A DNA stretch of 64,000 nucleotides from Vanilla planifolia (GCA_023846275.1 CM043869.1:19593501-19657500); one strand, 5' to 3'. Counted from the stretch's first letter, positions 37,127-50,395 are shown. Translations and numbers: made by a program. The notes: generated by a model from the sequence alone, not told the origin.

Positions 37127-37598
37127 TTTGCATCTTCATCCCTTAAGCTTTTCCATGTAATAAATTCATCAACATAGCTTGTAGTATCTTTGATACAATT
37201 CTCTTGTTCCCTATTTGTCTAAGCATGACCAAGTTGCTTATCTTTGATGATCAAACAAATCACTCTTTAGAGAACGTGTTCACAATAACTTAGGTTGTCA
37301 TTATGTCTTTCACTGTACACAATTGTTGCGACCTCTCAATTTCCATTTAAAATTCTCTTGTTCCTTGTTTGCATCTTCATCCCTTAAGCTTTCCCATGTA
37401 ATAAATTCATCAACATAGCTTGTAGTATCTTTGATACAATTCTCTTGTTCCCTATTTGTCTTGGCATGACCAAGTTGCTTATCTTTGATGATCAAACAAA
37501 TCACTCTTTATAGAATGTGTTCACAATAACTTAGGTTGTCATCATGTCTTTCACTGTACACAATTGTTGTGACCTCTCAATTTCCATTTAAAATTAGC
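37127..37598. repeat. 241-bp tandem duplication, 2 copies
   Basis: Copy 1 is about 37127-37367 and copy 2 about 37368-37598, each starting TTTGCATCTTCATCCCTTAA and ending near 'ctcaatttccatttaaaatt'. Only a handful of differences by eye. Separate from, but only 40 bases after, the 554-bp duplication. Confidence 0.85.
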
Positions 37599-40500
37599 AA
37601 TGAATACTTAAGACCTCTTCTTATTAAGAGAGTTTGTCAAATTATTTTCTTTTGACATACAATAAACTTTTTGATTCCTGAGTCCAACTTAGGCACATCC
37701 CAAAAGATCTTAAGATCACAAGCCCCTTCTTTAGAATATTCAGTTCTTTTGTATCTTCACCCCCATTGATTCCAACATAGATACTTGAGTACATGTCCTA
37801 TTTGTCACGTCGATTCTAACTTATACATCATGACTTTTGCATAGTTGCATTTCCCGTTACTTGGACTTCAATCTCAGGTGCTTTCTTTCCTCTTCAAACT
37901 AATTATGTTATGCCTTCCTCACCATTTAAACTTTTGATTGTTGGCTTCTTCATTGTCAAGATTTCTACTCTTTTGACTTCTATGTCATGACTTAAAAACT
38001 TCATTTTCCAAAACTTAAGAGAATTTCTCATGGGACTATTCTTCAACTTTATCTTTATGGCAACAAGCCTATATCCCACTAAATAAGGGTTATCTTATGA
38101 TTTTCTTCTCGAAGCTTCAAAACCCTAGAGGTCAACTTCTACCAAGTTTCAAAACTCTCAAGATACCTTTTGTTAAGATCAAAAACCTAATCGTGCAAGG
38201 ACCTAGGACTTAATGCACAAAGCTCCTTGGATGAAGTAGACCTACTTTAGCCACATGAGTACAGCATACTTAAAGGAATCAAATTCAAGTTTGATAGATT
38301 CTAATATGATTCCCAAAAGTGAAAATGCAAAGGACCAAAGGAAGGAGAGTTCCTATTATTATAAAATATGTTTAGAAAATTACAAAGCATGTTCTATAAT
38401 ACTCTTGTTCTCTTATCTCTTTATCTCTTATCTTCCTCTACTTTTTCTCTGAGGCTTAGAAATCGACTCAAATGACACTATGCAATCTTTAGCTTCCTAG
38501 CACAATTAATTCAAACTACTTGAGCAAATCCAAAGCTACATGGAATATTATCCAACATACACCTAAGCCAATCATAGTAATTGCATGGGGCGGTTATTGT
38601 AGCACTAAAAAGAACATGAAGATTACACATCACATTTTGGAACAATCTTAGTAGAGGAATAGGAATGCCACCACTTACATTTCACTATGTAATTCTAAAG
38701 CAATGCTTGACCAAATTTGACCACCATGCATTTACTTCAATACTCACACATGTGTCTATTACACTCTACATTTATTTCAAGCATTTATATGTTAGTAGTA
38801 TAGGCTAACCACTATCCAAATCTCATTTGCATGTGCATTTCAATTTTTGCCATGAATCTTTTTAACAAAAGTTTCACAACTTATCGGCAATCCAATGGTT
38901 CATTTTCTTTTGGATTTACTTCCCTCTTGTTCTTCATTACCTCTTTCTTTTGTCTAACATGAGCAATAGTGAATAACATACAACATGCATCACATCCAAT
39001 AACCTCACATACACATAGATAGCAATGACTTGGATCACATACCAAACTTACAATTTGCATTCACTGTAGAACCTAGATGCAATAAAAAATTTGTATTCTT
39101 GCACATTATCTCAATATAGGTCATAAGGTGATTTTGCATAAAATTGTCTCTGAAAGAATTCTATGCAGACTGAACCTGGCTGAAAATGTAATAAAGAATT
39201 TAGGCAAGAAGTTTATGCAAAAGCTAATGAAGAAGCTAATGTGCACAGTGCATTTCCTTGCATAACATGAGATGTTTAGTAGCATGAGATGAGATATATT
39301 GTTGCTACAATTAAGGCTAACGGTAAATGGTGCAACCCCATCTCACACAAGTTTTGCCCATCATGAATAAAGCCTGTGAGTTCTTTTCAAGGGATGATGC
39401 TACATATTATGTTTTCTAAGACCTAATGAAGAATAAGTTACAGGTATCACGTGGTCAATTTGTACCACAGCCATGTTGCGTTGTTCAGTTTGAAACAAAC
39501 ATTTTACAAGACTTAGAAAACTAGAAGTTGTCCAAAAAGAGTTGAAGGAACATTGGGATTTGTATATTGTGTTCATGCATAAATCAAAATAATTCACTGT
39601 AAGCTTTTCAAAAAGCAAAACATTAAATGAGCTGAAATAACCAAAACCTTAAGCATGATCCCCATCTACATCCAAAAGGAATGATAACTTCCAAGATAGA
39701 TGCTAGAAAAGAGTTATTCCTGCAACATTAGCTACTTATAACCAAAATATGGTAAGATAATTAATTGATCAAACATCAAGAATCTCACTTAAAATAAAGA
39801 AAAGCTCTCAGCTGCTCCATTTTCAAATTAATATAATTATCCTAACAATAGAATACATACATCAAAGATTTAATTTTTGCACCATAATTAATGTATACAA
39901 TCCATAATTTTGCATTATATGTTAATAGGTGACAGATTGGCTTATAGAAAGAAACTATAGTCTACCACTATATGAGTGATACTCCAAGAAGTGGTTTCAT
40001 GAGGATACACATTTTTTTTCCCAGTATTATGAAGAATTTATCAAGATTTTGTTAATTTAAAGAAAGGAGATTAAAATAAAGAATTTTAAACATCCTAAAA
40101 AGTTAAGAAAAAAATCTGATCATTGACAAGCAATAGTTGAAATAAAAGACCAAGGTAGAAACAAACCTCCTAGTCTTCATGTCTTCAGATTACTTCAGTT
40201 ACTATTCAAGTCATTCTAGCACAACAGTGCCCGCATTTAACAAGTGGCAGTGCACCTCTCCAGCTAATCAGGCCATTTATGGTCAACAGCACGATCTGTC
40301 AAACTCAACCAAAGGTAATCAACTGCACTGATCTGGACAACATTGAGTTCAGTATAGATCCCAACAATGGCAGAAAGGATCTGTGGTAATCAGCCAATTA
40401 AAAACTCTCTTAGGCTCAATTAATTCTACCATCTCGTTAATCAACAAGAAATCCAGAATGAGGACCAAACCGCTCTAAATCAGTGGCATTATCTGAGAAA

Positions 40501-42662
40501 AAAACTCATGAATTTCCTTCATTTCACTTGATAAGAATTCTGCAAGCTCTCCCTCTTGCACAAATTGCATGCATGCAACTACACGTTTCTCCTTCAACAA
40601 ATTCGCTAATTTGTGACATCAATAAACTCTACCAAAAACAAGTGCCAGCAATTATAATTTACACCTAGACACATCCAGCAAGAGAGACATGCAGTTACAC
40701 AAATTCGCTGATTAAAATTCTGATTCATCAAACTCAAATAATCCAGCTATAGTCAACTTAAAACTGCTATATCATTAAACAGTTAACAAAACTGGTAAAT
40801 GTGATACTTGTCAGTAAATAAAGCAATGCAAATTGCAATCCCATGCAAGGAGACAAGTGTTGCTTCAATAACATACCACGGTTATATATGTCTGCTATAT
40901 GTTTTCAAGCAGATCCAATAGCTGAATATAATCAACAAGCATTCTGGATCAGTTAAGTACCATGGAAAACTTATACTTCTAGCACTCAAATAGAATTCCG
41001 TATTCCGCAGCTTCTACAATGAGCTCTTCTGTTCAAAGAACCATCATGAAATGTGATGGAAGCATGCATAACCACCAATTCCAGTCATCAACACAGAATT
41101 TTCTCTACTTGCTCTATTCTCTCTTTGTATAAATTTCAAATTTAATTTTACTAATCACTGCTCCTATAGTATTTCTCTCAAATATCCTATAATTTTTGAC
41201 TTCACAAGGGCCAAATTACTGTGAATACACCCAAACTGCAACTCATACATTGACCTTTAGTTTCCATTCTGCCTTGAATCATGTGAATCACATCTAATGG
41301 TTCGTGGAAGCAAAGCTCTATATGAAAATTTTGACGATAGACTTCATAACTCCAGCTGAAAATTCACACCCAACTTCGGCATGCCAAAATCAGCTCATAT
41401 CTAAAGCAAAGAACCCTCCAGAATGAAACAGACCCAATCCACTATAGATCAAGCACATGTGTTGGGCACTTATCCTCATTAATACATTAACCAAATAAGC
41501 CAAATGGAGCTATGCCCTCCCAACACATGTGCTTCATTTTATAGCAACCTTCCAGGTGACAGCATACTGCTATACAACTTGAAAAAATGTACTGTGTAAA
41601 GAACCAGAATTTTACATGAGTAATGCTCCAAGAACTGTATTTTTATGACTTTCCTTTGGCTTGCATTAATGGCGTTGTAGTAGACTCTAGCCATTGCAGC
41701 GTCTTCAACCTAGCATTATCATGGAAGTTACAAGCATTAATAGACAGCTTATCTTGAAGGGTATGCAACGTTTATACGACAATGACGTTATTAGGGAATC
41801 TCAAGACAGAACACCTTAACTATTTTAATAATTTTGTAGTATGAATTTAGATCTGCATAGATTATTTTGTGAACATCATTTGCATTCTTTACACTAGATC
41901 AAACAAAAACTAGGCCAATCGTATGTCCATACAAGTATGCATGGAATGAACAATCCAAGAACACCAAAATGTTACCGCTACATATAGAAGAGTTTTTACA
42001 TGGCCTTATCATCCACCAATTGCAAAATTCCAGCTTCAAACCTTAGGTGTATGGATCTTGATAGCTATTAAAAACTATTTCCAGGTTCATAGATAACATC
42101 AATGGTTTGAAACAAACCTGAAATTAAAGAATATTAATAGGTAAGCGAATGAGAAGTTATCATATCATCACCACAAAAATAGACTCAATACTCCTTAGTT
42201 GATCAAATTAAGTTCAAGAGATTTTTGAAAACAAATGCCCAATTCTGTGGTGGACAATACAACAAGATTCTGATAAAATACTCTTCTAAGGTGAATCATA
42301 GGAAAATCAGTATATAGGTAAAAGGGAAATATACATGAAAACATCATAGTGGCAGAAGTACTGACCTTTGTACTAAATGAAGAGAAATCCTCCAAGTAAT
42401 AAAAAGAAGGTATCTACATAAGAAAGATGAAGTTAACATAGTATAGAAAACGTCTTGGCTAGGTGCATATATAAGTGATGTTCACAAGTAAAAAAAAACA
42501 AAAAAAAAAAGAAAGAAAAATGAAATTACCTACTATCTATCAACATAAAGATGGCTGATGTGATCAATCCAAAAGAAAGTTAAAAAAGTTCAACCAACTC
42601 ACACAAGATGCACAGGTCTCAAAACATTGCTTTCACTGGAGCAATCCTGCAGCAAACCTGTA
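37599..42662. other. Gene-poor spacer downstream of GCP3
   Basis: No gene recognised on either strand. From about 40150 to 42660 the composition is less AT-rich than the rest of the spacers. The part next to 42662 must include the GCP3 3' UTR. Short frames at 38255, 39400, 40483 and 42195 have no family signature. Confidence 0.5.
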
Positions 42663-45265
42663 TTAAGTATTAAATGAAACCCGAGTATAGTACTCGGTAA
42701 AGTCCAAACGGAACAACAGGAATTTCAAGTCTATATGTTGTTGCATTGGCAATTGAGAAATAAAAGCCTTAAGCACCACTGAGTAGTCTTTAGTAATGGT
42801 GTCCAAGTCTTCACTCATTTTCACAAAAAATTCCTGACTAAGCAGAATTAAGGATTTTCTTCCCCCATCTATCCAGGACCCTTTTTGTGAGTCGCCCTTT
42901 GATTTAGATTTGGACTTGCTCCTCCCTCTATAAATAATCAACATGAAAGTAATATAATAACAATAGTAGTTTAAAAAAAAATTCTTATAAAGGACAACAT
43001 GAAAGAATACCTGAGCTGCAACTCATATATACGTTCAAACCAACGATCTGCAAGACTGCGAAAGCATAATATATGATCAAAGAGTACAAAGAGAGTTCTA
43101 ATTATGCCATGAGATCTCTCTCCAAGTAGAGACTTCTCTACAATCGAGTTGAGGTACTTTTCATGTGCAATAAGGAGGTCATCCAAATCTTTTGAAGAAT
43201 CCATTTCATCAACAAAATGAGCCCAGGATATCTCAAGAACCTCAAACATTATATAATATTGAAAATGTGTCACGAAATGATTCATCTCATTCCATAGAAC
43301 TTGGCATCTTCGTAATACAGATACAAAATGCAACTTAACCCCAAAGATATCATTCATGAAAATGCATGAATTTATATAATTAGGCTTCATCGTCTTCCAC
43401 ACCCCAGTCAATGCATGTTCAACACGCTTCAGCTTCCAAAGGAAGTTGAAGACCTTAAGATACCTCTTCATGTTCAGTGCAGTAAATACTGTATCCAAAG
43501 GCACCTTAGCATCGTACTCCAATGAGAAAACATCCCAACCTCTATCTCCATCTCCATGTTCCATCATCCTAACTTTCAGCCGATCAAGTATTTCACGATC
43601 TTCATACTGGGCATTGGATGCACGGATAGCAGTTTCCAACAACCCTGCCAATTGGAAGGAGCTGATAGTGTTTGCTGGCTCAGACAGCTCGGGGCCCACA
43701 ATATCCATCAAGTACTGAAAAAAGTCACCCTGCCCAAGTAGAAGATATCTCTTGATTGCAAGGCAATGATCCTTAAACCTATACCTTTTGTGGATAACAT
43801 CCATCAAGTGCTGATCAATACGTTTTGCTGCTTCAACCACTAATGCCTCAAGGGTATCAGTCTCACCATAGCCAAGACCACCGCTCCTGGTGGTACCCCC
43901 AACACACGCAGCAGCCTCAGCTGCAGCATCTACCCACCCACTGTCTTCACAACATGCACGAAGGAAATTGATTGACTTTCCCGTTCTCAGTATTCTTTGA
44001 GCTAGAATTGGTGAGATGAAAGCAGGAAGCATAGAGGACTGGATCTGATATCCTTCTCTCCAAAGCAATTCAGCCTTCACAGGTTGACTCAATATAAAGA
44101 ACTCAGAAAACACATCCTCTAACTCCCCCTCCAATACCCAAGTCCTCACCATTTCAAAAAGAGGGGAACAAACTCTCCTTAGCAACCTAGCCATGAACTC
44201 CTGAACCAGTAAATCCCCATGCTGTGCATGACCATGAATTGCACCAGCCATGGCTCCTCCCTTCAATTCCCGACAACCATCAACAAGAACGGCCATTAAT
44301 CGCATTCTCACAGTAGGCTCGGCAAGCCAGACAGCAAGACGACGTAAGGACAGGTAGTTCCCTGTTCCTCCTCCATAGTCAGATCCAGCAGAGGGTATCG
44401 GATTTGAAGACTGTGATTCCAGCACGGCGAGAAGCTTATAGTAATCGGAGAGTTCTTCTTGAAGTGCAGAGCAAAAAGCTTGACAGACCGTGCCTACTTC
44501 AAGCTGCCGATCCAAAGTGTTCTCAGAAATGTAACCTCTTACTTTGCGGAAGAGCCATCCAAGCTCACAAAGGCAGCGGACAATCGTTCTCGTGGGTCTG
44601 ACAACCTTCAGAGACTGGGGAAGATCATATCCATCCGTTGACCTATCGAAGCGGATGTATCTGCCATCAATTCCTTGAGAAGCATAGATGACATCCCTGA
44701 CTAAGGCGGATTCCGTGACCTCGTTATCCTCCATAACCAGATCAGCGTATTCACGGAGGGCAATCTCGCGGATGTTCTCCGGATCCTTAGCGACGAGAAG
44801 GACGCCTCCCCCAGCAGGGCCGCCTGGACCAGAGGCAAGCGAGGGGCGGGAAGAATGGGCATACTGAAGAGGGAGGAAGGGAAGACAGCCAGAAGCAGAT
44901 TTGGATGCACGCCGGCGATCGAGAGAGAGGTAGTTGAGCAGGTAGAGGAGAGCCCAACGGTTGAGCTGAGGAGCGCGAGCCGAAAGCTTGGAGTGCAGAT
45001 CTGCGAAAGCAAGGGCAGCAGGAGAGCGGCCAGAAACCGCAAGACGGCGCTTGATGGATTCAACGAGTGAAAGCTCGTCGGGGAGGAGGGAGGGTGACAT
45101 GCTGCTGGAGAGCAATCGGAGGGCGTAACGAACTGCTGCGGCACAGGATGGATCGGATACGGTCGGGGTGGGGCGTCCACCAGAGGATAGGAGCCGGAGT
45201 ACTAGCTCCTTCACGAGGTCCACGGTCGCGGGGTCTTCCATGTCCGCCGGCGAGAAGTACGGCAT
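42663..45265 (-). CDS. GCP3: Gamma-tubulin complex component 3 (GCP3/SPC98)
   Basis: Two exons on the minus strand: 45265-43011 and 42927-42663, separated by an 83-base intron (donor GTATTC, acceptor TTTATAG), phase 2, total 839 residues, matching the roughly 838 residues of Arabidopsis GCP3. Landmarks: N-terminal DLVKELVLRLL, then LVAKDPEN, VLASQGIDG-type motif, GGAMAGAIHGHAQHGD, FEMVRTWVLEGELEDVFSEF, RILRTGKSINFLR, LGYGETD, LLLGQGDFFQYLMDIV, WKTMKPN, RRCQVLWNEMNHFV.HFQYY, and the C-terminal DLKFLLFRLDFTEYYTR. It covers both GRIP motifs of the Spc97/Spc98 family. GCP3 pairs with GCP2 and gamma-tubulin to nucleate microtubules at the nuclear envelope and cortex. The start used is the first in-frame ATG. 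The ATG eight codons later (45241) sits in a better context (GACATGG) and matches the family N-terminus MED, so it may be the true start. No damage seen. Confidence 0.95.
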
Positions 45266-45273
45266 TAGGGTTT
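45265..45273 (-). promoter_or_regulatory. Telo-box AAACCCTAA at the GCP3 start
   Basis: On the minus strand AAACCCTAA runs directly into the first ATG of GCP3, sharing its A. Telo-boxes are common in promoters and leaders of plant cell-cycle and translation genes, which would fit a gene needed in dividing cells. The location inside the leader is as expected. No TATA box is obvious upstream. Confidence 0.4.
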
Positions 45274-46574
45274 TGTTTGTCCCGTTTGTTGTTTGTTCTT
45301 TCTATTCTAACTCCCTTTCGAAGCTTACACCAATTTACGATATTTTTTTGGATTTACTTGAGCGCGGAGGTGGCATCTTTCAAAAAAGGGATCGGACAGC
45401 TCAGACTTGAGACCATGGCCACCGGCAGCGATCATGACCGTCCAAAAAGAGGCCCCCTGCATCATAAAATGTCGCACATTGTTTGACGCTTCGTTTTCAC
45501 AATTTTCATATTTTCATGGTTAATTGTATTAATTAATTGTAAACCATTTTTTTATAGTTTTAATTATTTTTCATATTTTGATTTCTATTTCTAATTTTTT
45601 ATTTCTATTTTAGTTAACATATAATAAAATTTTATATATTTTAAATTAGAAAATCGAAGTTGAGAAAATCTGATTTTACTAAAACCACATATCCCTAAAC
45701 GGATTTAATAAAAAATCAAACTTATTTAATCAAAATCAGATTTTATGATCTGATTTAATAAACTCAGAATTTAAAAAAGTATATATTCTTATTTATATAC
45801 AATTTTTTTCATTTACATACATTACAAAGCACAAAAATTACTACCATGGAACAAGCTTAAGAAAACTCATTGAAAAATAAAGTGTACTTGTCGAAATCAA
45901 AATTTAGAACCAATTTTGGATTACAATAGATCAAAATTCTATTAAAATTGATTGAAACCCAAGTTCTGGTTCGAAATCAAGACGTTGATTAAGAGTGTCC
46001 TCAATATCGAATGCATACTGTAGATTAAAAAAAAGTTTTGGGAGACTTATTGTTGGAAGAAATAATTGATGTAATTCTAACCCTGAGCAAAAATAACTCA
46101 ACTCCATCCCAAAGATATGTGAAAGAATGCTAGCAAGATAAGTTAATAAAAAATTTCATTAGTTACACCCTTCTCATCTTACTAATGTTATTGTTGATCC
46201 AATGTAGCTACTAAATGACAATTATATTCTATTTGAAAGCATGTTGTGACCAAAGAGCAGAAAAGTTTCATTAATATCATTAGTGTTAAGTGTTGCTATC
46301 TAGAATTATTGGTTAGGTCAAAAAAGGTAACAATTTGAGAAAAAGCCAAATTGGCAAATTTTATGGGAAGAATTTAGCAAATCCTTCAAGGATTGGCATA
46401 CAAAATCAACTAAAGATAATACATGATCAACTAAGTAGGTTGACTTAATAAGCTTTGATAGTGAATGAATACGAGTAAAGTTTTAATAACATTAGCAAGG
46501 CATGCTCCTTTATTAGTTGACATGGAATATAAAAGATGTTATATGCTCAAAAAAGGGTTACATAGTTCCATTAG
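45274..46574. other. GCP3 upstream region and AT-rich spacer
   Basis: About 45274-45480 is GC-richer and should hold the GCP3 promoter and leader. No TATA box is recognisable. Beyond it the DNA is AT-rich, with AAAATCAGATTTTAT-type palindromic words at about 45650-45790. The plus-strand frames at 45067-45486 overlap GCP3 and are not credible genes. Confidence 0.5.
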
Positions 46575-46925
46575 AGATTCCATAACTCCTTTAAATTTTC
46601 TAAGTTATAAAGAGTTGGTTGAGATAAAGACTTAATTGTAAGAGTTGATTGAGAAGGGATTCACTAGACTAGGTATATCCTCATAAAGTGGTGCACCAAT
46701 GTTATCTGACAAAAAAAAGATGATATTATACGAATGTGTATTGATTACAAAAAATTTTAAAAAATATTATCAATAATAAATATTCATTATCAAGAATTAA
46801 TAAATCATTTAATAATTGCATAAGACAAAACTAAGTTTAAGTCTATGAATTCTTAGTACTATCTCTTGGTTGACAAATGTCCTAACTTTATTCAAGGGCT
46901 TAATAAATATGGTCTTTAACAAAAA
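46575..46925 (+). mobile_element. Decayed Ty3/gypsy reverse transcriptase fragment
   Basis: With stops and frame changes one reads ELIEKGFTRLGIS, then GAPMLS.KKKDD, then RMCIDYKKF, then NKYSLSRIN, and TNVPTLFKGLINMVF. This is the usual gypsy RT order (EKGFIRPS, WGAP, KKKDG, MCIDYRELN, YPLPRID, TNAPA.F..LMN.VF). The FDDIL catalytic box is not found before the sequence breaks off. No LTRs seen. Confidence 0.65.
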
Positions 46926-47054
46926 AAAAGGTAACACAAAATACATTTGAACTTGGTACAACAAAAATTAAAAGAACACCAATTATATGCAAAATTTTAA
47001 AAATTGCATCCAGTAAAAAAATATTTTACTTTTAAGACATGTGATATAGAATAA

Positions 47055-47500
47055 CAACAAGAGAAGCAAAGAAAGAATAATAAGAAGGATATAAAAGAAA
47101 AGTACAAGAAGAGGGCGAAAAAGAATGAGAAGAAGGGTATGATATATAAGAAGAAGAATAAAAGAAAGTGTGAAGAAGAAGAATAACAAGAAAGAAAACG
47201 AGGAAGAGCAGAAGAGAGATGAAGAACAATAAGGAGAAGAAGCAGAAGAAGGTTAAGAAAGAGAATAAGTAGAAAGATGAGAAGTAAAAAAAAGGATGAA
47301 TAGAATGAGTAAATAAGAAGAAAAAAGAAAAAGAGGAGAAAGAATAATGAGTTGGAGGATGAAGAGATGAAAAAGAAAAACAATAAGAAAATAAAGAAAA
47401 ATGAGAATAAGAAGAAGAAGAAAAAAAGAATTTAAAGAAAAAGATTTAGGTAAATAAGAGGGGGAAGATGCTAAAGAAATGGAAAAAAGAAAAAGATTGA
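47055..47500. repeat. Purine-rich (GA-rich) low-complexity tract
   Basis: The plus strand is almost purely A and G (AAGAAGAAGAATAA-like) for about 450 bases. Open frames on the other strand here (46983-47383 and neighbours) read as runs of Phe, Leu, Ser and Ile and are by-products of the composition. It directly follows the gypsy fragment. Confidence 0.7.
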
Positions 47501-48249
47501 CAAGAAATCCAAGTTCACTTATGGTATCCTTATCGTTATTTTGACTAACAATACATGTACAACCCATTGATATGTCATTTACTTTCAAATGCATCTAGCT
47601 TGCTTATTTAGAGGAGGCATTAATGTTGTTCAAGTTCATCTACATTATCCTAGATTTTCCATGGAATATCACCCCTTGACCTTCCATATTTATTAATATG
47701 AATACATGAACCCTTATTGTACTCCACTTAGAAATTATCTTATTCTCTATTTCCAAGTTATCAAAACATAAGTTAGTGGTTGATGGTGTAACCCAAGATG
47801 ATGTAATAGAAAGATGATTAATTGTCAAAATATAAATTAATTTTTAAAAAATAGGGATTTCTTATTCTTTTTAGAACTTATTTTAAATTGTAAATTTTAA
47901 CAAAACCTTAAATTGCTCAATCAAATGAGTTAATAAACAAGTGACTCATTTAGTAATTAATTGAAATTTTATTTAGAGCACTACAAGATTAAGATGAACA
48001 TGAAAAATTCACACTGCTTTGTATATCAAAACATGTAGATCAACCAAAAAAATATATGCTTGTGTGCAAGTTGAATAGCATTGCAAAATCCTTTAAGTGC
48101 ACAATTAGGTTATGTGAATTTTGGCCAATTAGACAACAAAATATAGTCACAATTTATTGTAGCTTAACTCTTATGGTCATGGAACTACACTATGCAACCG
48201 ATAGGAAACCACATTGTGCTTTTCCGATGATAGTATATGGCTACTTATC
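47501..48249. other. Spacer
   Basis: No gene recognised. Frames at 47640-47828 and 48056-48265 are short and without motif. Confidence 0.45.
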
Positions 48250-50050
48250 TCAAAACATGGGCTAGAGATCATGGGTTAAACAAAAAAGGGCAAGAAATAA
48301 CTAACAAGGAACAAGAACAAGCTAATGTTGTTGATGACATAAACAAGATGACCGAAGATGTGGACAAGAGTTTTGATAGTAGTGTGCTTCAGATATGTGG
48401 TTTGATTTGAGGGGTTAAAATTTGTGGTTGAAGTTATTGGTAAGAGGTTAGGGTTATGCGATAGATGTCATGCCCTACAAAGTAAGAGGTAAAGGGTAAT
48501 TAAATTGAAATTTGGAAATCAACTTTATTATCTTAATTTAGTAAACCATTTTATAGAGATTTATTTTAGGTAATACCAAATTTAACTTTTTTGCATGTGA
48601 ATGACGAGAAAGCTTAACCCATGCCTCCCAACAGGTTTTTGCTAACATCGTGATCATAACAAAACAATGGATGAAAGCATTACGACTGGTTGACACAAAA
48701 AATAAGCAGTATGACAAGTGTTCGTGCAAGATTAGGGTTAAACTTTAGTAGTTATGATATGGATCAGTATCTTCTTATCTACAAAGAACATAAAGTGTTG
48801 GGGGTTTGCATTAAGAACTCAAAAATATAAACTAGAGATCTAAGGTTAAAAAGAATTAAGCAAGAAAAAGCTAAAAAAGAAATAAGAACAAGCTAACATT
48901 TTTGAAAACATAAACAAGATGACTAAAGACAGACCATAATTCAACAATAGTGCGCTTTGAGTGTGTGGATTGTTTTGGGGGGGGGGGTTAAAATTTGTTA
49001 TTCAAGTTACTAATAAGAGGTTAGGGTCATACGTTAAATGTAATGCATTCCAAAGTAAGAGGTAAATGATAATTAAATGAGTAACTTAGAAATCATCTTT
49101 ATTATCTTATTTTAGTAAACCATTTTATAGAGATTTATTATTTATTAGATTGTACTAAGTTATCCCTTTTTCATAAGAATAATGAGCAAGTTTAACCCCC
49201 ACTTTCCCATAGGTTAACTAATAGAAAGCTCACAAAAGGAAGGCATTGAGACTGGTTGACACCAAAGATTAATAGTGTAATGATTGTTAAAGCATGTAGA
49301 ATTAGGGTTAGACAAGTCTGATATAGATCTTTATCAACTTATCTACAAAGAACAAAAAAACAAGTTGTTTTGTTGATCAAGGTTATCATAAAAGAAAAAA
49401 CTATGATTTTGCATGCAAAAATAGATACACAAGAAAAAACAATTAGAACATAATTTTTATCTTTATTATGTAATGCCTTAAAATCATAAAATGTATCATG
49501 ACCATCCTTTTTCATAATCTTAATCATCTAACTTTTAATCTTTAATATCAAACCATTATCCCTTAACATTTTATCCAACTCTTAATTATTAAGCAAAAAT
49601 AAGTCATTAACATTTACATTTCATTTTAATCAATAACTTAAACTCAGATTCTTAACTTAACTTCTAATTATTAAATTTTAAATTTGGTTATGTTATCAAT
49701 TCCTTAATTCCAAAAATTAAAATTCAAAAAGTAAAAATTGTCATACTCTACATTAGTTATAGCTAATACAAACTCCCAACAACAAATTGGACAACAACGA
49801 CACCTTGAGCAAGACACTATAATGAACATTAAGAGATACAGTACAAGACTTGAAAGTCATAAGTAAAGAAAATTGATCTGATACAAACTTCAAACTTTCT
49901 TATTTGTGAATAATGAATTAGTTTGACCAATGCCTCTTTATAGGTTAACTAACTCAAAACTCACATTATTGTAACAAAAAAATGCAGTGAGATAAGTTAA
50001 TGTCAATAGTTCATAAATAAACAAGTGTTAAGACATACAATATCAAAGGA
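48250..50050. repeat. Old tandem repeat, about 590-bp unit, two copies and a partial third
   Basis: Copy 1 is about 48250-48810 and copy 2 about 48830-49360. Both contain 'aagaggttagggt.at', 'agtaaaccattttatagaga', 'agactggttgacac' type words and end with 'cttatctacaaagaaca'. A weaker third copy is seen at about 49905-50050 ('gaccaatgcctc...aggttaact' and 'aacaagtgttaagacat'). An 11-base G run lies at 48977-48987 in copy 2. Confidence 0.6.
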
Positions 50051-50392
50051 TTAAAGTTCATTAGAATTAACATGAAATTTTATCCATAATGGACACAAAA
50101 TAAGACATTTGTTAATCAATCAAACAAAAGAGATATCCTTGAATAAAAAAAAATATATATATTATATACCAATAAACATTTTATTATAAGGTTTGAGAAT
50201 AAGCCGTATAATACTTATTTTTACTAAATACGTTAATTATAACTATTGAATTATAAAGCATATCATCATCCTTTATAATCTTAACCACATAACTTTTACT
50301 TCATAATTTCTAATCACAAGTATTTGGCTTTTTAAAACTTAAAGCATGTATGTATGTATATATTTATGATGTAGCTATATATGTAAGTGTGC

Positions 50393-50395
<3 letters not shown>

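Noticed and set aside
34591..37598. Direct repeats considered as a CRISPR-like array or as LTR pair
   Set aside because: They are two-copy head-to-tail duplications without spacers, and lack the TG..CA ends, primer-binding site and internal genes of an LTR element.
44701..45486. Other ORFs around the GCP3 start, including plus-strand 45067-45486
   Set aside because: They overlap the GCP3 coding sequence or promoter and carry no family motif.
46983..47594. Overlapping minus-strand ORFs rich in Phe, Leu, Ser
   Set aside because: They are translations of the GA-rich tract. Several frames are open at once and none has a domain.
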